A stretch of DNA of 64,000 nt from Paludibacterium purpuratum (GTDB lineage: Bacteria > Pseudomonadota > Gammaproteobacteria > Burkholderiales > Chromobacteriaceae). Below the pieces are notes generated by a model. That model saw nothing but the letters and a program-made list of their open reading frames with translations, was not told the DNA's origin and did not search any database. Numbering within the stretch: position 1 is the first letter of the stretch; each line of letters starts with the position of its first letter. This document shows, piece by piece, positions 26,278 to 36,884 of this stretch. The DNA lies in NCBI RefSeq assembly GCF_004363805.1, contig NZ_SNZP01000006.1:62001-126000 (forward strand). Direction: 5' to 3'. The position numbers and the translations under genes are program-made.

Positions 26278-26530
26278 GTCGGCCTCCTTCGTGGGTGCAA
26301 TTGTTCGTTTCGCAACCAAACAATAGCTCCTGTGAACGGAGGTCGGCGATTTATGGCTAGATGTTTATCAGGTCTTTCTGTTGCATGCGCCACCAGCCCA
26401 GTGCAGTCCGCGTGCGGCGACAACACAGCGCTGGCGCCAGCCATCCGCCTTGGCATGTCTTGCGCTAAATCAGGCTTGGGTGACAAGCGGTGCGCCCGGT
26501 TAACCCTGGGCAAGTCGGTTATTTGACCAT
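26278..26530 (-). ncRNA. Structured leader of the IS110 element, possible bridge-RNA region
   Basis: About 250 nt between the transposase start and the AT-rich promoter of the next gene. Visible structures are a hairpin at 26300-26324 just before the transposase ribosome site, a perfect 12-bp palindrome GCTGGCGCCAGC at 26430-26441, and a GCCCGG...GGGC stem near 26494-26510. In IS110-group elements the non-coding end 5' of the recombinase gene encodes a bridge RNA that pairs with donor and target. The exact element end is not determined. Confidence 0.35.
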
Positions 26531-26694
26531 TTATTACATATTATTATATTGTATTAAGAAGGCATCTGTTGTGGGCGTTGCGCCCCGCGATGAGGATCGC
26601 CCCCGGTTAGACGTGGCGCGGCAAAGCTCGCGTCCAAAAGAAAATCCTCAAGACATCGTATCGACTTTGTGAACCCAAGCAGGATCATCTCCAG

Positions 26695-27270
26695 ATGAAC
26701 ATCAAATCCACCCTCTGCGCGCTGGCTTGCGCCGCAACCATGAGCGGGTGTGCCAGTTTCAACACGCCCAGTTACACCCCCGACTACAACGCCATCGACG
26801 CCTTAAAAGCCGCTCAAATCGGCAAAGTCGCGGTGAACACCGTCCAACCGGAAGATCCGGCGGCGGATGTCAATCACATCAACTTGCGCGGCAGCCACCT
26901 GACGGTGGAAGGCGGCACATTCGCCAGCTACTTGCAGCAAGCCATCACCAGCGACCTGACGGAAGCCGGGGTCTATGACCCCAACGCGGATACCAAGCTG
27001 GTGATCGAACTGCTGGAAAACGACATCAATGTCGCCGGCTTCGCCACCGGCACCGGGGTGCTGGTCGTGAACCTGCAAGTCCTTCAGCATGGCAAGGTGG
27101 TGTTGGACAAAAAGTATTCGGCCCATTCGCAATTTGATTCGTCCTTTGCCGCCGCCCTGGCCATTCCCAATGGCCAAAACGCCTACCCCGGCCTGGTGAA
27201 AAAGCTGTTATCCACCATTTACAGCGATCACCAGTTTATTGATGTTCTTCAACAAAGTGCAGTGAAATAA
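26695..27270 (+). CDS. Predicted lipoprotein of unknown function (first of a pair)
   Basis: 191 residues. The signal peptide ends with a lipobox (CAATMSGCASF, Cys at about residue 19). The mature part begins FNTPSYTPDYNAIDALKAAQ and is a soluble domain of alternating strands, with TKLVIELLENDINVAGFATG near 102-121. It resembles small outer-membrane lipoproteins of the YajG/LptE-like size but no family can be named. It overlaps the next lipoprotein gene by one base (TAATG), so the two are co-expressed. The upstream 130 nt are AT-rich and probably contain the promoter. Confidence 0.7.
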   Translation: MNIKSTLCALACAATMSGCASFNTPSYTPDYNAIDALKAAQIGKVAVNTVQPEDPAADVNHINLRGSHLTVEGGTFASYLQQAITSDLTEAGVYDPNADTKLVIELLENDINVAGFATGTGVLVVNLQVLQHGKVVLDKKYSAHSQFDSSFAAALAIPNGQNAYPGLVKKLLSTIYSDHQFIDVLQQSAVK

Positions 27271-27854
27271 TGAAAAAACGCTTCCTAAGTGCGGTCTTGG
27301 TACTGTTGGCTGGCCTGCTGACCGGTTGTGCCCATCCGATTATGATTTCGCCCAGCAACGCCATGCACCCGCAGTCTGCCAACCCCATTGGCAAGAATGT
27401 AGCCTATGTCATGAGCGATGCCGACCGCAGCAAAGAGGTGATCACCCCCGGAGGCGGTGGCGACAAAATCAGTTACTACCCCTACCGCGACCTGGAAAAA
27501 GCCATTCGCGATGCCTTGCATGTGGCCTATAAGGATGTGACCGTCGTCGACAAGCAGGGCAATCTTGAAGTCTTGAAGGCACACCAAGTGTCGTACGTGT
27601 TTGTGCCGGAAATCACCACCACCTCCGAGTCGCCGTCGCTGTTTACCTGGCCGCCGACCAAATTCCGCATCGAAATGGCCGTCAATGTCTTTGACGGCGC
27701 CGGGCAACTGGTGACGCAGATCCGCACCGTCGGCAGCGGCAGCGCCGAGTTCTCCGAGTTCAAGAGCAACTTTGGCTTGGCAGGCAACCGCGCCGCGGAT
27801 GATCTGGAGGCCAAACTGGTGGAAGAAATCAAACGCAATCCCAAGCTGCAGTAA
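27270..27854 (+). CDS. Predicted lipoprotein of unknown function (second of a pair)
   Basis: 194 residues. Signal MKKRFLSAVLVLLAGLLTGC gives a lipobox with Cys20. The mature domain contains DADRSKEVITPGGGGDKISY and then AHQVSYVFVPEITTTSES. The general layout (N-terminal anchor, a conserved aromatic/glycine stretch and a mixed alpha/beta domain) is like the first protein, and the pair may form a complex. No confident family. The gene begins on the last base of the previous stop and is followed by a perfect terminator. Confidence 0.7.
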   Translation: MKKRFLSAVLVLLAGLLTGCAHPIMISPSNAMHPQSANPIGKNVAYVMSDADRSKEVITPGGGGDKISYYPYRDLEKAIRDALHVAYKDVTVVDKQGNLEVLKAHQVSYVFVPEITTTSESPSLFTWPPTKFRIEMAVNVFDGAGQLVTQIRTVGSGSAEFSEFKSNFGLAGNRAADDLEAKLVEEIKRNPKLQ

Positions 27855-27872
27855 CCCTGCGGGCCAGCAACG

Positions 27873-27909
27873 AAAACCGCACGGCGTCGCGCACGCCGTG
27901 CGGTTTTTT
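27873..27909 (+). terminator. Rho-independent terminator of the lipoprotein operon
   Basis: Arms AAAACCGCACGGCGT and its exact complement close a 5-nt loop, followed by a T-run (six Ts). It lies 19 nt after the second lipoprotein gene. Confidence 0.9.
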
Positions 27910-28012
27910 GCGTTGGGGCAATGCGGTCAAACGCCATGTTGACGCGTTAGCAAAGGCCGGGCCGCCGAGGGGGACTTGCCACGTTCACCAATACCAATCC
28001 GCCGCCCATCCA

Positions 28013-28765
28013 TCAGGCGCCGGCCAGGGCGACCGCATCTGCCCCCGCCGGAATCCGCATCGGCGCGGCCGGATCGGTCACCGCCTGCCACACGGCTTCG
28101 GCGACATCCTGCGCATGCGTGACCGGCGTATTCGTGTCCTGCACGGCGGCGAACTCGCGCTGCATGAATTCGGCATAGACATCCGGCACGGTATCGCCCA
28201 TCAACCGGCGGGCGTTGCTGCCAAAGCTCGTGCTGGGCGCGCGCCCCGGCAGCACCAGCCGAACGCGGACATCGAACGCAGCCAGTTCCAAGGCGAGCGA
28301 CTCGGTGAAGGCGTTCACCGCCGCCTTGCTGCTCGTGTAGACCGACAATAGCGGCAGCGGCTTCAACGTCACGGTCGACGTGACGTTCACGACGACACCA
28401 GCCCGCCGCTGGCGGAACTGTGGCAACACGGCTTGCGTCATCGCGATCGTGCCGAGCATGTTGGTCTCGAAGACCTCGCGAACGTTGTCCAGCGTGGTGC
28501 CTTCCAACGGCCTCAGCATACCAACGCCGGCGTTGTTGACCAACGCATCGATCGGCCCGGCCGCCTCGACACAGCGGCGGATGCTTTCGATGTCGGTGAC
28601 GTCGAGCGGCAGAACGCGTAACAGGTCGGAACGCGGCAACAGATCTTCACGCGGCGTACGCATCGTCGCGACGACACGCCAGCCTTTGTCGAGAAACAGC
28701 CGCGCGGTCTCAAGGCCAAAACCGGACGAGCAGCCAGTGATCAGGACAGTGGGTGAGTTGGACAT
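28013..28765 (-). CDS. Short-chain dehydrogenase/reductase (classical SDR)
   Basis: 250 residues. The dinucleotide-binding motif is TGCSSGFG (about residues 10-17), then NNAGVGML (about 77-84), and the catalytic motif is SVYTSSKAAVN with Tyr-x3-Lys (about 141-151). The substrate is unknown. It diverges from an AraC-family regulator, the usual layout for regulated oxidoreductases, with 98 nt between them. Start ATG has CAGGAG upstream. Confidence 0.9.
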   Translation of the reverse strand: MSNSPTVLITGCSSGFGLETARLFLDKGWRVVATMRTPREDLLPRSDLLRVLPLDVTDIESIRRCVEAAGPIDALVNNAGVGMLRPLEGTTLDNVREVFETNMLGTIAMTQAVLPQFRQRRAGVVVNVTSTVTLKPLPLLSVYTSSKAAVNAFTESLALELAAFDVRVRLVLPGRAPSTSFGSNARRLMGDTVPDVYAEFMQREFAAVQDTNTPVTHAQDVAEAVWQAVTDPAAPMRIPAGADAVALAGA

Positions 28766-28863
28766 CGGAATCTCCTGTGTGTTGAATGACGGTTCCCATG
28801 GTAGAGCGCCGAATCAGGATCATCTATAATTCCAAGTCCATGTTTTTGTAGAGACAGTCCGAA

Positions 28864-29796
28864 ATGACCGATCCGCTGGCCGAAGTCGTTTCCTTGTTGC
28901 AGCCGAGCGCTCCGTTCTCGAAGCTCGTCGTGGCGACGGCCCCCTGGGCGGTTCGACGCGCCGAGATGGGCCGGCCGTTCTACTTCGTCGTGCTCGAGGG
29001 CGGCTGCCATCTGACGGTCGATAGCCCGGAGCACAGCGACACGATCACGCTGCATGAAGGTGACTTTGTGCTGATTCCGGCCGCGCGCGGGGTCGCGACA
29101 TCCAGCCTCGACCGACAGCCGCCTCTAGAGGGCGAGGCCATCTCTACCCCCATCGTGCCGATGCCTGGCGGCGCACGAGTCGGCGACCCGGACGGCGCGG
29201 TGGATGTACGCATGCTCGTCGGCAATTGCGAGTTCGGATCGCCGGATGCCGCGTTGTTAGTGTCGCTGCTGCCGCAATGGGTGCATGTTCGCGGCGAGCA
29301 GCGTCTGTCGACGCTGGTCCAGCTGGTCGGCGAAGAATCCCGCGCCGATCGGCCCGCACGCGAAATCGTCACGGCCCGTCTGCTCGAGGTGCTGCTGATC
29401 GAAGCCCTTCGCTCGACAGCCAGCACTGCGGCGTCGCCCGGCTTGCTACGTGGCTTATCCGATCCCAAGCTGTCGCTGGCTCTGCGCCGCATGCACGAGC
29501 GCCCCGCGTCTCCGTGGAGCATCGCACAGCTGGCACGCGAGGCGGCAATGTCGCGCTCGGCCTTCTTTGAGCGTTTCAGTCGAGCCGTGGGCGTCGCTCC
29601 GATGGAATATCTGCTGGCCTGGCGGATGGCGATCGCTAAGCAGCTGCTGCGGCGGAGGGAATTCCAGATTGCCGAGATAGCCGAGCGCGTCGGCTACGGC
29701 TCGGTCAGTGCCTTCGGGGTCGCGTTCACCCGGTACGTGGGCATGCCCCCCGGGCGCTATGCCAAATCAGAGATGAGTGCCGTTCAGACCGGATAG
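28864..29796 (+). CDS. AraC-family regulator with cupin-6 effector domain
   Basis: 310 residues. The N-terminal AraC-type cupin domain (about 1-190) includes SKLVVATAPWAVRRAEMGRP and the HEGDFVLIPAARG turn. The C-terminal DNA-binding domain has two HTH motifs: SIAQLAREAAMSRSAFFERF (about 218-237) and IAEIAERVGYGSVSAFGVAF (about 267-286). It is divergent from the SDR gene and probably regulates it. This AraC_binding_2/cupin_6 type is commonly next to such oxidoreductases. Confidence 0.88.
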   Translation: MTDPLAEVVSLLQPSAPFSKLVVATAPWAVRRAEMGRPFYFVVLEGGCHLTVDSPEHSDTITLHEGDFVLIPAARGVATSSLDRQPPLEGEAISTPIVPMPGGARVGDPDGAVDVRMLVGNCEFGSPDAALLVSLLPQWVHVRGEQRLSTLVQLVGEESRADRPAREIVTARLLEVLLIEALRSTASTAASPGLLRGLSDPKLSLALRRMHERPASPWSIAQLAREAAMSRSAFFERFSRAVGVAPMEYLLAWRMAIAKQLLRRREFQIAEIAERVGYGSVSAFGVAFTRYVGMPPGRYAKSEMSAVQTG

Positions 29797-29882
29797 ATTG
29801 CATCGGCTCTTAGCTTTAAGCTACAAAGTCGAGGGCCTGGTCTAATGTGATGATCCGCCTGACCCTTTAGAGGGAGCGGATC

Positions 29883-30293
29883 TCAGTTCGCGAGGGGGGT
29901 CGTCAGCGTCGCCTCGTTCGTATCCACCACAAACACCGCGAGGAGCTTGGCGGGTTGCGTTTCACTGGCATTGGCACTGACCGCATGGCGGTCGCCGGGC
30001 ATCTCGGCGAAATTCTGTCCGACCTGGTAAACAATCACCGGCCCATCATTCACTTGGCTCTTGATCGCCCCCTCCAGCACCGTCGCATAAATGAAGGCGG
30101 ATTTTGCATGCATGTGCCCCGGCGAATAGCCGCCCGGGCCGTATTCCACGAGCACGCCCTTGATGCTTTTTCCGGGAACGTTCGGCAACTCGTGCTGGTA
30201 GACGAGCGTCACCTTGGCGTTCTTCGACTCCGCCGCGAGGGCGTTACCCAACGGCAAGGTGGCGACAAGCAGAGCGCAGAGAATGCGTTTCAT
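29883..30293 (-). CDS. Exported cupin-domain protein
   Basis: 136 residues from the ATG at 30293, which has GGAG upstream; a longer frame is not needed. A signal peptide (MKRILCALLVATLPLGNALA) is followed by a small cupin: GGYSPGHMHAKSAFIYATVL with metal-ligand His residues, and QVGQNFAEMPGDRHAVSANA. Cupins of this type bind a metal and a small ligand; function unknown. The gene stands alone between the AraC regulator and the chemoreceptor. Confidence 0.75.
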   Translation of the reverse strand: MKRILCALLVATLPLGNALAAESKNAKVTLVYQHELPNVPGKSIKGVLVEYGPGGYSPGHMHAKSAFIYATVLEGAIKSQVNDGPVIVYQVGQNFAEMPGDRHAVSANASETQPAKLLAVFVVDTNEATLTTPLAN

Positions 30294-30460
30294 AAAGTCT
30301 CCTGACTGGACGACTAGCGCTTTCATCTTAGAAGCTAATCTCGCCCTGCAGCCCGAGAAAAGGGTCAGGCCCGCTTGTTGCAGGCAAACCCCAAACCGCC
30401 CTCCCAAGAGGCGTCATCAACAACCAGCCCCATCCAAACGAACAGGTATTTTAGACCCCA

Positions 30461-30489
30461 ATCAAAACGAGGCCCCTCAGGGCCTCGTT
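30461..30489 (-). terminator. Rho-independent terminator of the chemoreceptor gene
   Basis: Arms AACGAGGCCC and GGGCCTCGTT with a 4-nt loop. On the minus strand the stem runs into TTTTGATT. It lies 29 nt after the chemoreceptor stop. Confidence 0.8.
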
Positions 30490-30518
30490 AGCAGACATGC
30501 CGGACAGCGGGCGCGGTA

Positions 30519-31598
30519 CTACGCCGGTTCGGCCACCGGCGCGATCCCCCTGGCGCTCGTCGACAACTGATCGGCCAATTGCAGCAAGGCGCCGGAGGTG
30601 CTCTTGAGCTGCGACACCACCTCGATATTGGATTCGGCCAGTTGCGCCGTGGACGCCACCTTCTGCGCCAGTTCGATGCTGGCCATGCGCTGTTCGCGCA
30701 AGCTGCCGTTGATGGTTTCGATCGAGCCCACCACTGTCTGCGAGCTTTCCTGAATACCCTGCATCGATTCGGCGCTTTGCGCCGCGCCCTGGCTGACTTC
30801 CAAGACGCTCGACAGGCTCTGTTGCATGCTGTCGACCACCGAGCCGGCTTCCTGCTGGATGGTCTGGATCATGGTGGTGATTTCCTGCGCCGACACCGCG
30901 CTGCGTTCGGCCAGCTTGCGCACCTCGTCGGCCACCACGGCGAAACCGCGGCCGAATTCGCCGGCGCGCGCCGCCTCGATGGCGGCATTTAGCGCCAACA
31001 GATTGGTCTGCTCGGCCACATCGACGATCACGCCGACGATATTGCCGATCTTCTCCACCTGCCCGGTCAACGCCTCGATACGATGCGAGGTCGCCTGCAC
31101 TTTGTCGGCCACCGCGCGCATCTGCTCGGAGGAGGCCATGACTTCCTGCACCCGCTGGCTGGCGATCTCGCCCGCTTCGCGCGCCATGCGCGATGCCTTG
31201 CCGGAGCTGTTGGTCACCTGATTGATGCTGACGGTCATCTGCTGAATGGTGGCCGCCGCCTCGCGCGTCGAGTCGGCTTGTTGCTGCACGCTACTGCCCA
31301 CCTGGTCGGTCATACCGGCCAGCGCATGCGCGGCATCGGTCGCCGCTTGCGCGCTGAGACGCGCCTGATCGGCCAGACCGCGCAACTCGGCCTGCAACGC
31401 GGCGACTTGCTGCGCAAGCAGGTCTTGCGGCCGTTCGAATCGCCCGCCTAGCCAAAAGGCCAGCGCCAGCGACACCAGCAATACCACGGCCACGGCGCCG
31501 AGCCACACACCTTGTCCGGCACCGGCGGCCAGCGCCAGCCCGGCCATCGCGCCTGTGCCAAGCAACTGCAGCAGCAACACTTGAATCCTGATCGACAT
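30519..31598 (-). CDS. Methyl-accepting chemotaxis protein without a periplasmic sensor domain
   Basis: 359 residues from the ATG at 31598, which has AAGGAGAGGG upstream. Two membrane segments lie at about 8-26 and 29-49 with almost no loop between them, so there is no periplasmic ligand domain. The rest is a cytoplasmic signalling coiled coil with the hairpin tip [19 protein letters not shown] (about 210-228), where CheW/CheA bind. HAMP is not obvious. It must respond to an internal, membrane or partner-derived signal. The gene is separate from the crr gene by about 100 nt. Confidence 0.9.
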   Translation of the reverse strand: MSIRIQVLLLQLLGTGAMAGLALAAGAGQGVWLGAVAVVLLVSLALAFWLGGRFERPQDLLAQQVAALQAELRGLADQARLSAQAATDAAHALAGMTDQVGSSVQQQADSTREAAATIQQMTVSINQVTNSSGKASRMAREAGEIASQRVQEVMASSEQMRAVADKVQATSHRIEALTGQVEKIGNIVGVIVDVAEQTNLLALNAAIEAARAGEFGRGFAVVADEVRKLAERSAVSAQEITTMIQTIQQEAGSVVDSMQQSLSSVLEVSQGAAQSAESMQGIQESSQTVVGSIETINGSLREQRMASIELAQKVASTAQLAESNIEVVSQLKSTSGALLQLADQLSTSARGIAPVAEPA

Positions 31599-31641
31599 GC
31601 CCTCTCCTTCAAGCCTGCTCCGGCCCACGGCCGGATACGAC

Positions 31642-31678
31642 AAGGCCCTCCGCAGCATTTCGCTCGCCGGAGGGCCTT
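31642..31678 (-). terminator. Hairpin between crr and the chemoreceptor gene
   Basis: Arms AAGGCCCTCCG and CGGAGGGCCTT with a 15-nt loop lie 22 nt after the crr stop. The minus-strand T-run is weak (TTGTCGT), so it may be an inefficient terminator. Confidence 0.5.
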
Positions 31679-31700
31679 TCGGACGAAACGGCGTGAACGC

Positions 31701-32162
31701 TTAGCGCGAGGTCACGGTCATGAATGCCGACTGGCCGGCGCTGAGCGAACCGGTCGCCTTGGCCGACAGGGTGTATTCGTCGCTGTTGGCGATCACCACC
31801 ACGCTGGTCAACGACGGCACTTTGCCCTTGATGCCGGCGAAGTCGACATCGATCAGTTTGTCGCCTTTCTTCACTTGCTGGCCTTGGCGAACCAGCGGCT
31901 TGAAGCCCTGGCCGTTCAGCTTCACGGTATCGATACCGATGTGCATCAGCACTTCGGCGCCGTTGGCGGCGGTCAGCGTCAGCGCGTGGCCGGTGCGCGC
32001 CACTTGGGTGATGGTCCCGTCACACGGGGCGATCAGGGTATTGGAAGTGGGATTGAGGCCCAGGCCGTCGCCCATCATCAGACCGGAAAACACCGGATCC
32101 GGCACATTGGCCAGGGCAACGACAGAACCGCTGAAGGGCGCGACGAGTGTAATCGAAGACAT
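31701..32162 (-). CDS. crr: PTS glucose-type EIIA protein (Crr)
   Basis: 153 residues from the ATG at 32162, preceded by AGAGGAAAA. The phosphorylation-site region is VLMHIGIDTVKLNG, giving His74, and the second active-site His59 is in ARTGHALTL. It takes a phosphate from HPr and passes it to an EIIB partner. It stands alone, without EIIBC, HPr or EI next to it, so it may serve a distant glucose/N-acetylglucosamine permease or act as a regulator, as in enteric bacteria. It is downstream of glpD with about 300 nt between. Confidence 0.9.
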   Translation of the reverse strand: MSSITLVAPFSGSVVALANVPDPVFSGLMMGDGLGLNPTSNTLIAPCDGTITQVARTGHALTLTAANGAEVLMHIGIDTVKLNGQGFKPLVRQGQQVKKGDKLIDVDFAGIKGKVPSLTSVVVIANSDEYTLSAKATGSLSAGQSAFMTVTSR

Positions 32163-32408
32163 CTTATTTTCCTCTGTGAGTAACGAACGCCTGAGTGGCA
32201 AGGCACATGCAATCTTCCGTTGCATTGCTATGCCACTGGCAAATTTTAATCATATTCCCACAGAATATGCGCCATCGATCCAACAGAAAACACTGTAATT
32301 TTGCAAAAGTTTGCTTCAGCTCAAGTACAGCACCGCCACTAACACACTGGCCATAATGCAATAAGGACAAGCCAATCAGGCCTTTTTGCCAGTTTTGCGC
32401 CAAGCAAA

Positions 32409-32454
32409 GGCGTTGCGGTCTAATGTCGTAGTATTACTACAGTCCAGCAACGCC
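32409..32454 (-). terminator. Hairpin at the end of glpD, possible terminator
   Basis: Arms GGCGTTGC and GCAACGCC, 8 bp, enclose 30 nt that contains the palindrome described as the HexR-like site. On the minus strand the stem is followed by TTTGCTT. A weak glpD terminator is plausible; the inner palindrome may be the functional part. Confidence 0.45.
32427..32441. promoter_or_regulatory. HexR-like operator upstream of crr
   Basis: CGTAGTATTACTACA fits the HexR consensus TGTARTWWWAYTACA at 14 of 15 positions (C for T at the first base). HexR controls central sugar metabolism in proteobacteria and is relieved by KDPG. The site is about 265 nt upstream of crr and 25 nt after glpD. It also lies in the hairpin at 32409-32454, so a structural role is the rival explanation. 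Confidence 0.45.
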
Positions 32455-32465
32455 CGCCGCGGATT

Positions 32466-34007
32466 TCATGCCGGTGCGCCATTCTCAAGGGCAATCTTTC
32501 GGGCCTTGACCGCCGGCCGATAAGCGGCCAGCCACGCTGCGACGGACGCCACCTGCTCGGCGTCAAGGTGCAGCTTCAGCTTGCTGCGCCGCCACAGCAT
32601 GTCGTCGGTGCCGCAGGCCCATTCCACGTCCACCAGATAGCGCGCCTCGGCTTCATATAGCCCCGGGGCAATCTCGGCGCCCAACTCCGCCAGACTTGTG
32701 GCCGCGCCGATCACCTTCGCAAGCCTGGTACCGTAGGCACGCGCATAGCGCATCAGCAGTTCGAGCGGCATCCACGGGTAACTGGCCTTGATGCGCTCGA
32801 ACCAGGCGGCGAAGTCGGCCTGCGGCAGGTCGCCGCCCGGCAAGGGGGAATGGCCGCTCGTGCAAGCCCGCGTGCAACCCAACTGCGGCGCCAGCATATC
32901 GACGGCCTGCTCGGCCAATTTGCGATAGGTGGTGATCTTGCCGCCGAACACCGACAACAGCGGCGCCCCCTCGTCGCTGTCGAGCGACAGGAAGTAATCG
33001 CGCGTCACGCTGGCGGCATTATCCGATTCGTCGTCCAGCAGCGGCCGCACGCCCGAGTAAGTGGCCACCACATCCTCCGGGCCGATCTGGCGCTCGAAAT
33101 AGCGATTGCTCATCGTGCACAAGTAGCGGATCTCGTCGTCGTCGATGCCCACTTGCGCCGGGTCGCCGCGGTATTCGATATCGGTGGTGCCGATCAGGGT
33201 GAAATCGCGCTCGTAAGGAATGGCGAAGATGATGCGCTTGTCCGGATTCTGGAAAATATAGGCGTAGCTATGCTCGAACATGCGCGGCACGATGATGTGA
33301 CTCCCTTTGACCAAGCGCACCGACTGGCTGACGCGTACCTTGGCCTGCTCGCGCAGGAAGCGATCGACCCATGGTCCGGCGGCATTGACCAGCGCGCGCG
33401 CCGAGACCGTGCGCTCCGCCCCGCTCGCATCGCGTAGCGTGCAACGCCACAGCCCCTGTTCACGGGTCGCCGCGATGCAGGCGGTACGGGTCAATACGGT
33501 CGCGCCGTGTTCGGCGGCGTCCAGCGCGTTGAGCACCACCAGCCGCGCATCTTGTACCCAACCGTCCGAGTACTCGAAACCACGCTTAAAGCCGCGCTTG
33601 AGCGGGCTGCCCGACGGGTGGCGGGCGAAATCGACCCCGACCGAGCCCGGCAACAATTCGCGCCGCGCTAGGTGGTCATATAGGAACAAGCCGCAGCGGA
33701 TCATCCACGCCGGCCGTTGGCTCGCGTCGTGCGGCATGACGAAACGCAAGGGCCAGATGATGTGCGGCGCCAACCGCAGCAACACCTCGCGCTCCTGTAG
33801 CGCCTTGCGCACCAGGCCGAACTCGTAGTATTCGAGGTAGCGCAAGCCGCCATGAATCAGCTTGGTACTGGCCGACGAAGTATGCTGCGCCAAGTCGTCC
33901 CGTTCGCACAGCAGCACCGACAAGCCGCGCAGGGCGGCATCGCGGGCGATGCCGGCGCCATTGATGCCGCCGCCGACCACCACCAAGTCCCAGGTTTGAT
34001 TCTCCAC
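32466..34007 (-). CDS. glpD: Aerobic glycerol-3-phosphate dehydrogenase
   Basis: 513 residues, the normal GlpD length. The FAD motif is VVVGGGINGAGIARDAALRG (about residues 9-28), then SSASTKLIHGGLRYLEYYEF (about 44-63) is the conserved GlpD block. EYRGDPAQVGIDDDEIRYL is in the middle. It oxidises sn-glycerol 3-phosphate to dihydroxyacetone phosphate at the inner membrane, passing electrons to quinone. It is transcribed separately from glpKF behind an operator-like region; a hairpin follows it. Confidence 0.95.
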   Translation of the reverse strand: MENQTWDLVVVGGGINGAGIARDAALRGLSVLLCERDDLAQHTSSASTKLIHGGLRYLEYYEFGLVRKALQEREVLLRLAPHIIWPLRFVMPHDASQRPAWMIRCGLFLYDHLARRELLPGSVGVDFARHPSGSPLKRGFKRGFEYSDGWVQDARLVVLNALDAAEHGATVLTRTACIAATREQGLWRCTLRDASGAERTVSARALVNAAGPWVDRFLREQAKVRVSQSVRLVKGSHIIVPRMFEHSYAYIFQNPDKRIIFAIPYERDFTLIGTTDIEYRGDPAQVGIDDDEIRYLCTMSNRYFERQIGPEDVVATYSGVRPLLDDESDNAASVTRDYFLSLDSDEGAPLLSVFGGKITTYRKLAEQAVDMLAPQLGCTRACTSGHSPLPGGDLPQADFAAWFERIKASYPWMPLELLMRYARAYGTRLAKVIGAATSLAELGAEIAPGLYEAEARYLVDVEWACGTDDMLWRRSKLKLHLDAEQVASVAAWLAAYRPAVKARKIALENGAPA

Positions 34008-34070
34008 GCTACTTTCCTCTGATTTTTCCGTTACTTGCAGACGAAATCTTAGTCACAACTCATGGCCGAT

Positions 34071-34118
34071 ACAACATTTAATGTTGTTTTATGTTGTATT
34101 TATTTTCGAAAATGTTCG
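34071..34118 (-). promoter_or_regulatory. Operator-like region upstream of glpD
   Basis: A perfect palindrome with one central base, ACAACATT-T-AATGTTGT (34071-34087), is followed by ATGTTGTTTTATGTT repeats; the latter 15 bases occur again before glpK (36506-36520). Two half-sites like the DeoR-family GlpR site follow 10 bp apart, TATTTTCG (34101-34108) and AATGTTCG (34111-34118). The region is 64-111 nt upstream of glpD. Confidence 0.6.
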
Positions 34119-34128
34119 TCAAAAGCGC

Positions 34129-34159
34129 AAAAAAAGCGCGCTCCATGCGAGGAGCGCGC
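34129..34159 (-). terminator. Rho-independent terminator of glpKF
   Basis: Arms GCGCGCTCC and GGAGCGCGC with a 6-nt loop. On the minus strand a run of seven Ts follows. It lies 12 nt after the glpF stop. Confidence 0.88.
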
Positions 34160-34170
34160 ACCATCCAAGA

Positions 34171-34881
<711 letters not shown>

Positions 34882-34907
34882 ATTGTTATCCTTTATCTAT
34901 AGAGGAA

Positions 34908-36404
<1,497 letters not shown>

Positions 36405-36505
36405 TGTCCATTCTCCTAGTGTGCTGCATTACGCCGCGCAGCTGCGCCTGCGGCTTATCCTCGCCCAAGTTTCACCCGGAACCCGACCCGGACAATGACA
36501 TGAGC

Positions 36506-36520
36506 ATGTTGTTTTATGTT
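36506..36520 (-). promoter_or_regulatory. Operator-like element upstream of glpKF
   Basis: ATGTTGTTTTATGTT lies 102-116 nt before glpK. The same 15 bases occur at 34081-34095 before glpD. A shared 15-mer in front of both glycerol operons, with a GlpR gene nearby, points to common control. Confidence 0.6.
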
Positions 36521-36884
36521 TGGTTTGGATTCTACACAGGGCAAAATGCTCATAAAAGGAAAATATTTCGAAGATTAAGAAAAACAATCTGACATAGAAC
36601 GAAAAACCATTCAGAGGAAACGCCAGGAACGGCGATGCAACCATCCAAAAATCCGACGATTTAGAGCAAAAGCCCTACGCCACAAGCCTTGTCACGGCTG
36701 GCGCCACCCCATTGTCGAGGTCGGGCGCATTGTGACAAATCTGTTGCACAATGACAACGTCGTCAGTTTGGATGCAACGCAACAAAACTGCATAACGGTC
36801 GAACGACTGTCTCTTGGGTCAGTTGCCGCAAAGATTATTTGTGCTGCAATGGCGCGCATTGCGATAACCCCATGGAGATCGAAA
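36521..36884. other. Region between the glpK promoter and the heme-binding-type gene
   Basis: 364 nt without a credible gene. It must contain the glpK promoter (minus strand) and that of the plus-strand gene at 36885. An inverted repeat, CATTGTG (36728-36734) and CACAATG (36747-36753), lies 131-157 nt upstream of that gene and may bind a regulator. Other short frames are not family-like. Confidence 0.45.

Noticed and set aside
25200-26560. Exact ends of the IS110 element
   Set aside because: No terminal inverted repeats or target duplication can be identified by eye; a second copy is needed.
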